Shown here piece after piece: positions 8,372 through 16,716 of a stretch of DNA of 32,471 nucleotides. The stretch's first letter is position 1. Every line of letters begins with the position of its first letter. The translations under genes and the position numbers were made by a program. The DNA is from Rhodoferax sp. GTDB taxonomy: Bacteria > Pseudomonadota > Gammaproteobacteria > Burkholderiales > Burkholderiaceae_C. A model generated the notes under the pieces. That model had not been told where the DNA came from. It did not search any database and saw nothing but the letters and a program-made list of their open reading frames with translations. The DNA lies in assembly GCA_018061265.1 (NCBI GenBank), contig JAGOUM010000035.1:1-32471 (forward strand), given 5' to 3'.

Positions 8372-8830
8372 TCAATCCGCCGCCGCCAGCTCCTTGACCA
8401 CCGCCGCCACCGAGCCCGCGTCGGGCAGATGCGACAGTGCGCCAATCAGTTCGTCGCGCACCTGCGCCAGCAACTCGTCAAAACGCGCGTCAGACACATT
8501 GAGCTCGCTGGCAATGGCCTGCACCTGGGCGCGCTCGGCGTCGCTCAGGCGACCGTCGGCGTAGCCGGTCATCAGGCACATCAGCACCACGGTGTCGGCC
8601 AGTTCTGGCTCGCACCCGGCGAGTTCGGCCACGTCAAACTGGCGCGCATCCGGACGGGCGAGGAGCTCAGTGGTGCCGGGCATGCTGGCGTTTCGCGAGT
8701 TTTCATAAAACTGGCCGATCAGCGCGGCCTCTGCGGGGGCCAGGCCGTCGATCAGCGCCACCGACAGCATGGCCTTGGTGAGCAAAATGACTTGCGCGGG
8801 GCTTAAGGTTTGGTCTTGAATAACGGACAT
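8372..8830 (-). CDS. TerB-like (tellurite resistance TerB family) protein
   Basis: A 152-residue, acidic, all-helical protein without signal or TM segment. The helical pattern LTKAMLSVALIDGLAPAEAALI, followed by a second half with MTGYADGRLSDAERAQVQAIA, is the duplicated metal-binding-type helix-hairpin of the TerB/DjlA fold. TerB-like domains occur in stress and membrane-associated signalling complexes and may bind divalent metal; resistance to tellurite cannot be inferred from this one gene. ATG 8830 has an AGGAGA Shine-Dalgarno. It is the last gene of the seven-gene operon, 41 bp after the AAA+ gene. Confidence 0.8.
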   Translation of the reverse strand: MSVIQDQTLSPAQVILLTKAMLSVALIDGLAPAEAALIGQFYENSRNASMPGTTELLARPDARQFDVAELAGCEPELADTVVLMCLMTGYADGRLSDAERAQVQAIASELNVSDARFDELLAQVRDELIGALSHLPDAGSVAAVVKELAAAD

Positions 8831-8871
8831 GGTGATCTCCTGGGGTTGGATGACAGGTTTAACGGGGGACG

Positions 8872-10707
8872 TCAGCGTGCCAGCGCACGTCGGCGCGCGT
8901 CTTGCAGGTGGGTCTGGATATCGGCAGCACTGAGTTCGCGAAAACGCTGCGGCAACATGCTGCGCCGCGAAGTCTCTGACACGGCCAGCAATTCCATGAA
9001 GGCGATCATGTCGTGTTCCTGCGGTGGCATGAAGTCCAGTGCGGCCTGCGCCAGCACACTGGCGTCAAGCGGCTTGGCCTGGTTGTGCGCCGATTCGACC
9101 GCGAGCAGCGCCAGCGCTTCCAGATCGGCGTTCGAATAACCGGTTAGTGTCTCGCACACGGCCAGCAACTCATCCTGACTGGCGTTGTAGCTTGACTCGT
9201 ATCTTGATAGCACGGCGCGCAATACCTGTGAGCGCTCGAGTGCTGTTTCGCAATAAAAGAACGGAATTTTGCGATCCAGCCGGCCGGGGCGCTTGATGTC
9301 GGTGTCGAGCTTGTCGGGGCGGTTGGTCATCATCACAAACAGCACCTGGCCGCGGTTGTCGGTCTCGGCCATGAACTCTTTGAGGCGGGCGATGATGCGC
9401 GAGCTGGTGCCGTCGTCGCCCCCTTCGCCGCCGCCGTTGCCAAAGCTGCGGTCGCCTTCGTCGATGATCACGGCAATCGGCCCCATCGCCTTGACGGTGG
9501 CCAGCACCCGCTCCAGGTTGGCTTCGGTCGAGCCTACCCATTTGGAGCGGAAGTTCTTCAGCGCCACCCCGGACAGACCGGCTTCCTTGAGAAACGCCTT
9601 GATGACAAAAGTTTTGCCCGAGCCCATCGGGCCAACCGCCAGCAGGCCCATCGGTGTGAGGGTTGTGTTGCCTTCCTTGAGGTTTTTGGCAATGGCCAGC
9701 AGCTCGGCCTTGATGTTCTCGTGTCCGCCTACCGCAGACAGGCCGTGTTTGGGCTCGATGAACTCGATCAGCCCGGCGCACTCTTTTTCGATCATTTCGC
9801 GCTTGCGGGCGTGGACGACCTTGAGCACCTCGGCATTGGCATCCACGGTGGGGGCGGCTTTGCCGGGCTCGATCAGCTTGGTGATTTCTGCCGGGGTCAT
9901 GCCCGCAGTGATGGCAGCCAGTGTGGTGGCGCGTTGCTCGGCATCCGGTGTGCCTTGCAGCAGATGCAAAATTAATGCCCGCCGGTCGGGCTCACTCAGA
10001 CCATGGCCCTCGGAAGTGGTCACGATGCTGGCAAGTTGCACCGTGCGCAGGCCACCGGTGCGCTCAGAAAACAGGTTGACTTGTGCCTCAGACAGTTTGG
10101 GCGCAAAGTAGGCAATCACGCGTTTGCGCTGCGCCAGGTCGGGCATGGGGATTTCAATGGCCGCCACCTTGGGATTGCTCAGCAGGCCGGGGTTGAGCGC
10201 ACCGAGCGACTCGGTGATCAGGAGGGTGATGTTGTCGCCACTGGTCAGTGTCTTGTCGAGCGACCAGCGATGAAAAACCAGGTAGGTCTGGCGGTCGGGT
10301 TGCGCCATGAAGCTGGGGTCACCGGCTGGCAACAGCGCATCCGCGTAAGGCACGATCACCGCCGTGCTCTGCTCACTGCGCATCTGGCCTTCAAGCCGGT
10401 GCAGGCTGGTCAGCAGGTCGGGTGCCTGACCATCGGCTTCGGCCAGTGCCGCCAGCACAGGGTCGGGCTTGCCACCCAGATGGCGAAGGCCACGCTCCAG
10501 GCTGATTTCCACCACGCGCTTTTTGGTGTCGCGAAACAGCTCTTCGACCAAAAAAGACTGCAGGTTATGCAACTTGCCAGCGACCAGAAAGTTGTCGAAC
10601 ACATTGCGGTAAAGCACAAAGGTGCTGGCCTCGCCGGCCAGGTACTTTTGCCGCAGCGTCTCAGCCCACTTGGGCAGCTCGGGGCGGGCAGGGGGCAGGG
10701 TGCTCAT
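8872..10707 (-). CDS. Tandem AAA+ ATPase with degenerate first module (PspA partner)
   Basis: A 611-residue cytoplasmic ATPase. The C-terminal module (about 320-600) is a classical AAA domain: Walker A GPMGSGKT at 359-366, Walker B VIIDEGD at 413-419, sensor 1 in MTNRPDKLD near Asn462, an RPGRLDRK arginine-finger segment at 473-480, and a C-terminal lid. A Gly-rich, acidic loop (about 421-433) follows Walker B. The N-terminal 280 residues have no Walker A, but [18 protein letters not shown] followed by [15 protein letters not shown] (about 184-229) reads like an AAA lid, so this may be a dead D1 module as in double-ring AAA proteins. ATG 10707 is preferred to the adjoining TTG and leaves a 3-bp gap after pspA. 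Tight linkage to pspA suggests it remodels PspA assemblies, by analogy with Vps4 and ESCRT-III. Confidence 0.85.
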   Translation of the reverse strand: MSTLPPARPELPKWAETLRQKYLAGEASTFVLYRNVFDNFLVAGKLHNLQSFLVEELFRDTKKRVVEISLERGLRHLGGKPDPVLAALAEADGQAPDLLTSLHRLEGQMRSEQSTAVIVPYADALLPAGDPSFMAQPDRQTYLVFHRWSLDKTLTSGDNITLLITESLGALNPGLLSNPKVAAIEIPMPDLAQRKRVIAYFAPKLSEAQVNLFSERTGGLRTVQLASIVTTSEGHGLSEPDRRALILHLLQGTPDAEQRATTLAAITAGMTPAEITKLIEPGKAAPTVDANAEVLKVVHARKREMIEKECAGLIEFIEPKHGLSAVGGHENIKAELLAIAKNLKEGNTTLTPMGLLAVGPMGSGKTFVIKAFLKEAGLSGVALKNFRSKWVGSTEANLERVLATVKAMGPIAVIIDEGDRSFGNGGGEGGDDGTSSRIIARLKEFMAETDNRGQVLFVMMTNRPDKLDTDIKRPGRLDRKIPFFYCETALERSQVLRAVLSRYESSYNASQDELLAVCETLTGYSNADLEALALLAVESAHNQAKPLDASVLAQAALDFMPPQEHDMIAFMELLAVSETSRRSMLPQRFRELSAADIQTHLQDARRRALAR

Positions 10708-10710
10708 CAA

Positions 10711-11421
10711 TCAAAGCGTCTTGGCCGGCGCTGCCTGGGCACCGGCACGGGCGGCCTTGAGCGCGTCAAGCTGGGATTTGGCGGTGACACTGGCACTGCT
10801 CTGGCGCAGCTTGTTCAGGCGCACGTCCAGATCGGACTCGCGCAGTTCCGCGCCCAGACTGGCTTGGGCCACCTGGCTCTTGATGTGGTCGCGCACACCG
10901 GCCAGCGCCTGCACCTCGGCATCCACACTCAGGCCGTCGAGCTGGCTCTGGATCTTCAGGCGGGCTTGTGCACTGTGCATTTGCGCCAGCATGCGGTCTT
11001 TTTCGGCCTTGAGTTTGTCGATCTCGGTCTTGACTTGTGTGAGCGAGTCTTTGGCGCTGTCGGCGTCCTGGGTGGCCTGGGCAGCGTCCGCACGCAGCTC
11101 GGTGATGGCGGCATCAAGCGCATTCTTTTTCTGGATCAGCACCACAGCCAGGTCGTCCTGGTTGGTGGCCAATGCAGTTTCAAGGTCGGCGGCAACCCCT
11201 GCGAGTTCACGCTCATGGGCATCGAGCCGCGTGGTAATGTCCTGGCGACGCGCAATGATGGCGCCGGTGGCGGCCTTGAGCTGAGCGTATTTCTCGATCA
11301 TCGAGGCAATGGCGTTCTGGTAGGCGATCTCGGGGTGTTCCTTTTCGACATCCGACACCCACAGACTGATAAAACCGGTCCACAGGTTGGCGAGGCGGGC
11401 AAAAATTGCGTTGTTGGCCAT
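10711..11421 (-). CDS. pspA: PspA/IM30-family membrane-stress protein
   Basis: A 236-residue, almost entirely helical coiled-coil protein with no TM segment. The N-terminal amphipathic region ([15 protein letters not shown], about 8-22) would bind membrane. Heptad-rich helices run from about 30 to 175, with patterns such as [20 protein letters not shown] that are typical of PspA/IM30 helix 2-3. PspA, Vipp1 and ESCRT-III share one fold and form rods or rings that protect and remodel membranes. ATG 11421 has an AGGAGA Shine-Dalgarno. No PspF, PspB or PspC is encoded nearby, so this is not the enterobacterial psp operon. It is coupled to the AAA+ gene 3 bp downstream, and the 2-TM coiled-coil gene lies 41 bp upstream. 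Confidence 0.85.
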   Translation of the reverse strand: MANNAIFARLANLWTGFISLWVSDVEKEHPEIAYQNAIASMIEKYAQLKAATGAIIARRQDITTRLDAHERELAGVAADLETALATNQDDLAVVLIQKKNALDAAITELRADAAQATQDADSAKDSLTQVKTEIDKLKAEKDRMLAQMHSAQARLKIQSQLDGLSVDAEVQALAGVRDHIKSQVAQASLGAELRESDLDVRLNKLRQSSASVTAKSQLDALKAARAGAQAAPAKTL

Positions 11422-11462
11422 AAGGTTCTCCTGATGATGAAATGGAATGGTGGAATTGTGGA

Positions 11463-12338
11463 TCAGCCTTTGCGGGCGTTTGCAGTGGGCTGACGTCCCG
11501 CCAACCCCCCGCGCGGGCTGGCCACGCGCGACGGCATCGGCGTGTCAAGATCAAATTCGGGCGCTGAAAACTCGGCAGCCACTTCTTCAGCAATGCGCAG
11601 GCGGGACAAAGACTCTTCGAGCTTGCTGCCCATGTCGGTGGAGTAGGGTGAGGTGATGGCCAGCTGGTAGACCTCTTCGAGCTTCTCTGGCAGTGCCACC
11701 AGCGTGGCCTCGAGCGAACTTCGGCGCACCGCGAGGCGGCGGGAGCGTTGCAATGTGTCTTCGTACTGGGCCAGGGCGGTGCGCAACTGGCGTGCTTCAT
11801 CGTCAGGCAGGTCAGCACGTTTTAGCTGGGATTGCACGGTGGCCATGCCGCGCTCGGCCGCCTCCACGCTGGCGTGGTCCTTGCGCTGCTTCAGCGACAG
11901 GTTCACGGCACACAGACCCAGGTAGTCGAGCGTCATGTCTTCGAGTTTTTCAACGTCCTGCTGGCTCAGGCTGGTGCGTTTTTGCTGCACGGTCTGATAG
12001 AGCGACTGCACCCGGGTCCACATGTGCTGGTAAGTCGTCAGGACACGGCTGTCGCCGATCTGCCGGATGTCGGCCACCAGTTGCGCCTTGCGCTGGGCCC
12101 GGGCCTCGAAGCGCTGGTTGAGATCCACCGCGGCCCGGAACGATGGCAGGCTGGGCACGGTCAGCGCGGCCAGGGTTTCGGCACCCAGTGCCAGAATGCC
12201 GACCAGCGCCAACCCGGAAAGCCCCAGCGGGAAGGATGCGATCACACCAATGGCCGCCGCCGCCAGCATGGCGTTGCGATTGGTGGGGTGCTTCAGGAAG
12301 GCACCCAGGTAAGAGGGCTTGGTGGTTTCCACGCGCAA
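11463..12338 (-). CDS. Two-TM coiled-coil inner-membrane protein (unknown)
   Basis: A 291-residue protein I do not recognise as a named family. Residues 23-61 form a hydrophobic hairpin of two adjoining TM segments ([14 protein letters not shown] and [17 protein letters not shown]). Residues 70-250 are long charged helices with heptad character ([28 protein letters not shown], and others). The C-terminus is disordered and Pro/Gly/Arg-rich. This topology gives a membrane hairpin with a large cytoplasmic coiled coil, suited to docking PspA. The first codon is TTG at 12338, 3 bp after the upstream stop; GTG at 12332 is an equally possible start. No clear Shine-Dalgarno is seen, so translation is probably coupled to the upstream gene. 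Confidence 0.75.
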   Translation of the reverse strand: MRVETTKPSYLGAFLKHPTNRNAMLAAAAIGVIASFPLGLSGLALVGILALGAETLAALTVPSLPSFRAAVDLNQRFEARAQRKAQLVADIRQIGDSRVLTTYQHMWTRVQSLYQTVQQKRTSLSQQDVEKLEDMTLDYLGLCAVNLSLKQRKDHASVEAAERGMATVQSQLKRADLPDDEARQLRTALAQYEDTLQRSRRLAVRRSSLEATLVALPEKLEEVYQLAITSPYSTDMGSKLEESLSRLRIAEEVAAEFSAPEFDLDTPMPSRVASPRGGLAGRQPTANARKG

Positions 12339-12341
12339 GGC

Positions 12342-13922
12342 TTATTTACTGAACTTGCTCCAGATGCGCGCAATTTCCTGCTGGTCTTGCTCGGACAGGA
12401 TCGGGATCGGTGCCGAGCGACTCAACGAGGCCGGCGAGGGCACCACGGCGGGGTTGGATTTGATGGCATCACTCATGAACTCGCCCGCCTTGAGGTTGGC
12501 ATTGGCGTAACCCACCGTGTTGGAGATTTTGGCAATCACCTGCGGACGCAGAATGTAGTCAATGAACTGGTGTGCCTCACGCTTGTTTTTGGCATTGGCA
12601 GCCAGCGCGATGGCATCAATCGCCAGCAGGCCACCGTCCGCCGGGACACGGTACTCGACCGTGCCGCGGGACTTGGCCTGTGCCTGCACGGCGTCGCCCG
12701 AGAAGCCGATCGCCACACAGACCTTGCCACTGGCCAGCTGGTCGATGAACTGGTCGGTCGGAATGACCTTGACAATGCCGCGAATACCGTCCATTACCCG
12801 TGCAGCCGCTGCGAGCGAGGTCTTGCTGTCCCACTTGGCAACACCAGCGGCCATCGCCGCCAGCGGGATGACATCGCTGGCCGAGTCCACCACGCCGACG
12901 CCGCAGGACTGAAAGCGCCGCGCCGCCTCGGGGTCAAATACATTGGCCAGTGTGTCCATGGCGGGTGTTTTGGCGGCAAGCCGATTGTTCCAGGCGATGC
13001 CCACGGTGTACCACATGTAGGGCAGGCTGTAGGCACCGTCCTTGTCCCAGGCGCGCAGGGTGGCATCCACACGCGGGTCAATATTGCCGAGATTCTTCAG
13101 GCTGGCTTTGTCGAGTTTGCCCAGCAGCCCCTTGGCGGCCATGGCCGGCACCGCGTTGGCAGTGGGAAATACCACGTCATAGGGAACACCCTTGGCGGCC
13201 AGTTTGTCCTGCAGGTCGTCGTTGCCGGAAAAAATGTCATAAATGACGCGTATACCGGTTTCTTTCTCGAAGTCCTGCAACACCGAGGGTTCGATGTAGT
13301 CCGGCCAGTTCAGCACCCGTACTGTGGCCTTGGCCTGCGCGCCAACTCCCTGGACGGCGCGGCGCAGATTCATCAGCACCGTGGCAGTGATCAGGCCGTC
13401 CACGGTCACCTGCTGTGACTCCTGGAAGGCCTCGGTGGCGACCTGGGTTTGCGGGCCAAAGGTGGCGTCCAGCGGACCCGGATCAAACCCCAGCTTGCCC
13501 AGCAGGGTCTGTGCCTCACGCAGACCAGCTGCGTCGACCAGTTTCTCGCGGCCCTTGTAATTGCCGCTGGACCATTTTTGCGTTTGCCAGATCACCCGGC
13601 GGATGGAGTTGAGCAGGGCATCGGTAACCTGACTGGTGGCGGGCAGGCCGTTCTGTGCCGCAAAGCTGCGGATCGCCTCCTGGGTGGCCGGGGTCAGGTT
13701 GCCGCTGGGTGCCTCACGCAGCAAGCCCATACGCGCCAGCAGTCGCTGGGCGGTTTCCACCTTGGCGGTGCGCTGGCCCGCTGGCAGCGGCGCTGGTGTA
13801 TTGGGTTTGGCCGGCGCGGCTGCCGGGTCGGTGCCAAATACAAAACCCTGGGCCTGGACACTGCCCATCAACAGGTGTGTACAGACCAGCGCAGCAATCA
13901 GGGAGACGGGGCGTAGTTTCAT
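12342..13922 (-). CDS. Exported fusion: two peptidoglycan-binding-like domains plus PotF-like polyamine-binding domain
   Basis: A 526-residue exported protein. The signal peptide is residues 1-24 (cut near SVQA-QG), followed by an Ala/Pro linker. Two PG_binding_1-like three-helix modules lie at about 54-110 and 135-190, the second with LGFDPGPLDATFGPQT. A full periplasmic binding domain follows at about 200-526 and resembles PotF/PotD: NWPDYI, FEKETGIRVIYD, LPYMWYTVGIAWN, QSCGVGVVDSASDV, CVAIGFSGD, and YILRPQVIAKISN. Putative ligand acids (the Asp of FSGD and the Asp of LLAIDAIAL) match positions that bind putrescine in PotF; the PotF Trp in AIGWAGD is Phe here. No ABC permease or ATPase is nearby, so it may sense rather than transport. 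It sits 41 bp after the Sel1-like gene and 3 bp before the 2-TM gene. Confidence 0.85.
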   Translation of the reverse strand: MKLRPVSLIAALVCTHLLMGSVQAQGFVFGTDPAAAPAKPNTPAPLPAGQRTAKVETAQRLLARMGLLREAPSGNLTPATQEAIRSFAAQNGLPATSQVTDALLNSIRRVIWQTQKWSSGNYKGREKLVDAAGLREAQTLLGKLGFDPGPLDATFGPQTQVATEAFQESQQVTVDGLITATVLMNLRRAVQGVGAQAKATVRVLNWPDYIEPSVLQDFEKETGIRVIYDIFSGNDDLQDKLAAKGVPYDVVFPTANAVPAMAAKGLLGKLDKASLKNLGNIDPRVDATLRAWDKDGAYSLPYMWYTVGIAWNNRLAAKTPAMDTLANVFDPEAARRFQSCGVGVVDSASDVIPLAAMAAGVAKWDSKTSLAAAARVMDGIRGIVKVIPTDQFIDQLASGKVCVAIGFSGDAVQAQAKSRGTVEYRVPADGGLLAIDAIALAANAKNKREAHQFIDYILRPQVIAKISNTVGYANANLKAGEFMSDAIKSNPAVVPSPASLSRSAPIPILSEQDQQEIARIWSKFSK

Positions 13923-13955
13923 GGAGCGGTCCTGGTAGAAGCAGCAAATCTAAAG

Positions 13956-13976
13956 CGCCGGGCTTATTGCCCGGCG
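13956..13976 (-). promoter_or_regulatory. GC-rich 8-bp hairpin inside the operon with a stop codon in its loop
   Basis: CGCCGGGC (13956-13963) and GCCCGGCG (13969-13976) are perfect inverted arms around a 5-nt loop. On the minus strand that loop contains the TAA of the Sel1-like gene. It is followed by CTTTAG, which is not a proper U-run. It may set mRNA stability or partly attenuate transcription between the second and third genes of the operon. Confidence 0.5.
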
Positions 13977-14446
13977 GTAAAACAAATGGTGTTGCGTGAC
14001 TGCGCCAGCTGGAACAGCTGTGCTGCCTTGTCGCGGTCCGGTGTCAGGCCACCCTGGCCCTTGAGCGTCATTTCACCCAGCAGACAGGCCGCACCCGCGT
14101 GGCCCTGCTGCAATGCCAGTTCGAGGCGCGGGCGAGCCTGGTCAAAGTCACCAGCGGCGACAAACTTGCGACCGGAATCAAAGTTTTGTTCGGCGGTGGT
14201 ACCGCCGGGAGACGGCGCATCGGCTGCCGCAGGCGGGTTGGCGGGGGTCGCGGCGGCTGGTGGGCTGGGTGGGGCAGCGGGTGTTGCCTCAATGGCTGCG
14301 GGTGTTGGCAGGTTGGCAGGCGCTGTCAGGGCGGGTTGATCTGCCGCCAATCGCTCTTTCAAGAACAGATGCCACACGGCCGAGGCCATGCCACCAATCA
14401 CAACCAGACCAATGAGGCCCTTGGATAACGGAGTCAAACTGGCCAT
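13964..14446 (-). CDS. TM-anchored Sel1/TPR-like protein
   Basis: A 160-residue protein. Residues 9-29 are one TM helix (GLIGLVVIGGMASAVW). Residues 35-85 are a very Ala/Pro-rich flexible linker. Residues 88-155 form a Sel1/TPR-like repeat unit (GRKFVAAGDFDQARPRLE and AACLLGEMTLKGQ). With a short positive N-terminus and no cleavage site, the repeat domain probably faces the periplasm and binds a protein partner. It starts 3 bp after the upstream coiled-coil gene, so translation is likely coupled, and precedes the PG-binding/PotF fusion gene. The proposed link between the wall-binding protein and the inner membrane is my inference from topology. Confidence 0.75.
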   Translation of the reverse strand: MASLTPLSKGLIGLVVIGGMASAVWHLFLKERLAADQPALTAPANLPTPAAIEATPAAPPSPPAAATPANPPAAADAPSPGGTTAEQNFDSGRKFVAAGDFDQARPRLELALQQGHAGAACLLGEMTLKGQGGLTPDRDKAAQLFQLAQSRNTICFTAGQ

Positions 14447-14449
14447 GGC

Positions 14450-15139
14450 TTAGTCCTGTCGGGGTGGGGTTGTACCAAACTGGGTGGCCAGACTCTGCAG
14501 TCGGGCGCTGGCCTGGGACATTTCAGCCAGGGCACTGCTGGTGTGGTCCCGGGCGGTTTGCAGGCTCGCCTGGTGCTCGGCGGTCTCTTGAGCGCTGCGT
14601 GACATTTCGCGTGCCACCAGGGCTTCGAGCTCACTGATCTGTTTGCGGATTTCACCCACCACCTGTTCCTGACGGGTGGCCACACGATCGAGTTCTGCCT
14701 GTGTGTTGACGGCCACCTGTTCCAGATCATTCTTGAGCCGCTCGCCGTGTGCGGCCAGTGCCAACAGCTTGGCATGGGCGTCCTGCAGTGGATCGGCAAT
14801 GGTCCATGATTCATCGGCAGCGTCCATGGCCTGGATCGCCATCAGCCGGGTGCCGGGGTCCATGGCGGCCAGGCCATCCACCAATCGCAGCAGGCGTTCA
14901 GCGGGATAAATGGCGGGCGCAATGCCCGCCTGGGCGTAGATTTGGTCCAGATTCAGGGTGCCACCCGTTGCGGCAGGCACGGACTGGGTTAACGGCGCGG
15001 CGCTTGCGACGGCAACCTCTGGCGGAGCTACAGATGGCGCCGCAGCCGGCGTGATGGTCATGTCGATGGGCGCTGTCGCTTCGGATACATCCCGCGTGAC
15101 CAGCCCCGCCTTTTCCAGAAAGTCCAGCATGCCTTTCAT
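14450..15139 (-). CDS. Cytoplasmic coiled-coil protein, first gene of the PspA operon (unknown)
   Basis: A 229-residue protein without signal or TM segment. I do not recognise a named family. It begins with a short helix (MKGMLDFLEKAGLV), then a low-complexity Ala/Pro/Val stretch (about 22-58). A conserved-looking middle follows (LNLDQIYAQAGI, YPAERLLRLVDGL, DPGTRLMAIQAMDAAD), then a long coiled coil from about 118 to 218. The coiled coil recalls PspA or chemoreceptor-like helices and could co-assemble with PspA. ATG 15139 is preceded by AAAGGGAA. It is the promoter-proximal gene; thrH upstream is separated by 192 bp, so the operon most likely starts here. Confidence 0.75.
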   Translation of the reverse strand: MKGMLDFLEKAGLVTRDVSEATAPIDMTITPAAAPSVAPPEVAVASAAPLTQSVPAATGGTLNLDQIYAQAGIAPAIYPAERLLRLVDGLAAMDPGTRLMAIQAMDAADESWTIADPLQDAHAKLLALAAHGERLKNDLEQVAVNTQAELDRVATRQEQVVGEIRKQISELEALVAREMSRSAQETAEHQASLQTARDHTSSALAEMSQASARLQSLATQFGTTPPRQD

Positions 15140-15190
15140 TGCGTGTTCCCTTTATGTCCAAGATCAGGCACCCGCAAACACACAGGTACC

Positions 15191-15247
15191 CGGCGCGAAG
15201 TATCAGCGAAAAGAGTTTACTGCCATTCAATGGGGAATCGGCGCGAA
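15191..15247 (-). promoter_or_regulatory. Candidate promoter of the seven-gene operon with paired CGGCGCGAA repeats
   Basis: In the 192-bp gap between thrH and the operon, CGGCGCGAA occurs at 15191-15199 and 15239-15247 (direct copies, 48 bp apart). Between them, on the minus strand, lies a weak sigma70-like TTGAAT (15225-15230) and TGATAC (15200-15205) with a long 19-bp spacer. No sigma54 -24/-12 motif, which drives enterobacterial psp, was found. Confidence 0.25.
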
Positions 15248-15331
15248 CCCGACAGCCAGGAAAGAGGCGTCAAACGTCACGAAAAGCGTAGCTACAAACT
15301 CTTATAGTGATTGGGCTGGAGGCGCAAAATT

Positions 15332-15940
15332 TCATATGTTTGCGGAGGCACGATCAATTTCGCAGCGGAGCTGATCGTAGTTGAGCGTGACCGGAAACTG
15401 TGGAAACTCGTCAATCACGTTTTGCGGTGGATGAAACAAAATGCCGGCATGGGCTTCGCCCAGCATCGCGGTGTCGTTGTAGGAGTCGCCAGCGGCAATC
15501 ACCTTGAACTGCAGTTCCTTGAAGCGTTGCACCGCCTCTTTCTTCTGATTGGGCATACGCAGGTGGTAGTTGACCAGAAAACCGTTGGCGTCCGTCTCAA
15601 GTTTGTGACAAAACAGCGTGGGCATACCCAGCTGCGCCATCAGCGGCATTGCGAACTCATAAAAGGTATCGGAGAGGATGATGACCTGGTAGTCGCACCG
15701 CAGCGCGTCGAGAAAATCTTTGGCGCCAGCCATCGGCCCCATCTCCGAGATGACTTTCTGGATGTCAGGCAGCCCCAGACGATGTTGCCTGAGCAGGTCG
15801 AGCCGGAACGCCATCAGCTTGTTGTAGTCTGGCTCATCTCGGGTGGTGCGTGAGAGTGCAGGGATACCGGTGCGTTTGGAAAATTCGATCCAGATTTCAG
15901 GGACCAGAACGCCTTCGAGGTCCAGGCAAACAAGCTGCAT
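15332..15940 (-). CDS. thrH: Bifunctional phosphoserine phosphatase/homoserine phosphotransferase ThrH
   Basis: A 202-residue HAD-superfamily enzyme, matching ThrH length (about 205). Motif I is DLEGVLVPE at 7-15, with nucleophile Asp7 and Glu9 in the second acidic place, a substitution characteristic of ThrH. Motif II Ser lies in IILSDTF, and motif III/IV is AAGDSYNDTAML. It removes phosphate from phosphoserine and can pass it to homoserine, linking serine and threonine synthesis. It lies 42 bp downstream of the M50-like gene on the same strand, and no other serine or threonine gene is adjacent. Confidence 0.93.
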   Translation of the reverse strand: MQLVCLDLEGVLVPEIWIEFSKRTGIPALSRTTRDEPDYNKLMAFRLDLLRQHRLGLPDIQKVISEMGPMAGAKDFLDALRCDYQVIILSDTFYEFAMPLMAQLGMPTLFCHKLETDANGFLVNYHLRMPNQKKEAVQRFKELQFKVIAAGDSYNDTAMLGEAHAGILFHPPQNVIDEFPQFPVTLNYDQLRCEIDRASANI

Positions 15941-15982
15941 TGATGGGCTCCAATGATTTGATGGGGGTAACGTGCCGTTGGA

Positions 15983-16687
15983 TCAGAGTGTAGCTTTGGG
16001 TTTGACCGGGGTCCGGCTTGCCACCGCGATGCCCAGCAACAGCAACAGCATCGAAAGCAGTGCCACCAGCCCACCCCAGAACCAGTAGGGCAGCACCAGC
16101 GCCTGCGCGATGACTGCGCTGTCCGAGCGGTGAACCACCCCGTTGACGACGGCCTGCCCTGAAAACATGTAGTCCAGATCTGTGAACCACGACAAACACA
16201 AGGTAATCGCGATCAGTTGCAGCATCAACGCAGCACCCGCCGCGGGCAGAAAACGCGCCGCCAGCAGCAGCACCACAGCCCAGACCAGCAGAAAACCCAG
16301 GCCAAAGATGTTGCGTGACCACAGGGCCATGGACAGCAATAGCACCAGCGCCAGCACCACCAGCAAGGCGCGGGCAAACCGGGTTGAGCCTGACAGCACC
16401 AGCAGGCTAACGCCTGCCAGTGTTGGCCCGAGCAAACCACCGGCTGCGATCAGGGCGGTCTCCATCCGGCCAGGGTCGCCGTGCCACACCGCCATGCCCG
16501 AGCCGTCGGCGTGTAACAGCATCTCCTGAAACTGCTGCCCGAGCAGCAAGGCAGTCAGGCCGTGCCCCATTTCATGGACATAGGTGGCCAGCAGCGTCAG
16601 CGGGTAAAGCGCCATCTGGCCATAAGGCAGTTGCCAGATCAGCGCGATGGCCGCGCCAGTCAGCAGCAGTCGGGTGCGGGAATGCAT
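15983..16687 (-). CDS. M50B-like integral membrane metalloprotease
   Basis: A 234-residue polytopic membrane protein with about six hydrophobic segments. The zinc motif H38-E-M-G-H42 lies in a TM helix (ATYVHEMGHGLTALLLG), as in site-2-type proteases, and GGLLGPTLAG follows. This is the M50B-like layout; no PDZ domain is present. Such proteases cleave substrates within the membrane, but the substrate here is unknown. ATG 16687 has no clear Shine-Dalgarno. It begins 29 bp after hsdR and precedes thrH. Its closeness to the PspA operon hints at envelope quality control, which is only inference. Confidence 0.8.
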   Translation of the reverse strand: MHSRTRLLLTGAAIALIWQLPYGQMALYPLTLLATYVHEMGHGLTALLLGQQFQEMLLHADGSGMAVWHGDPGRMETALIAAGGLLGPTLAGVSLLVLSGSTRFARALLVVLALVLLLSMALWSRNIFGLGFLLVWAVVLLLAARFLPAAGAALMLQLIAITLCLSWFTDLDYMFSGQAVVNGVVHRSDSAVIAQALVLPYWFWGGLVALLSMLLLLLGIAVASRTPVKPKATL

Positions 16688-16716
16688 TTAAGTTGCGAGG
16701 GGTGGCGGACTATCAG

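Noticed and set aside
11832-13418. Plus-strand frame of about 528 codons opposite the 2-TM and PotF-fusion genes
   Set aside because: It crosses two opposite-strand genes with clear signals and has no domain of its own.
15140-15331. Sigma54 promoter for the PspA operon
   Set aside because: TGGC-containing stretches occur, but none has GC at the right -12 spacing, so PspF-type control is not supported.
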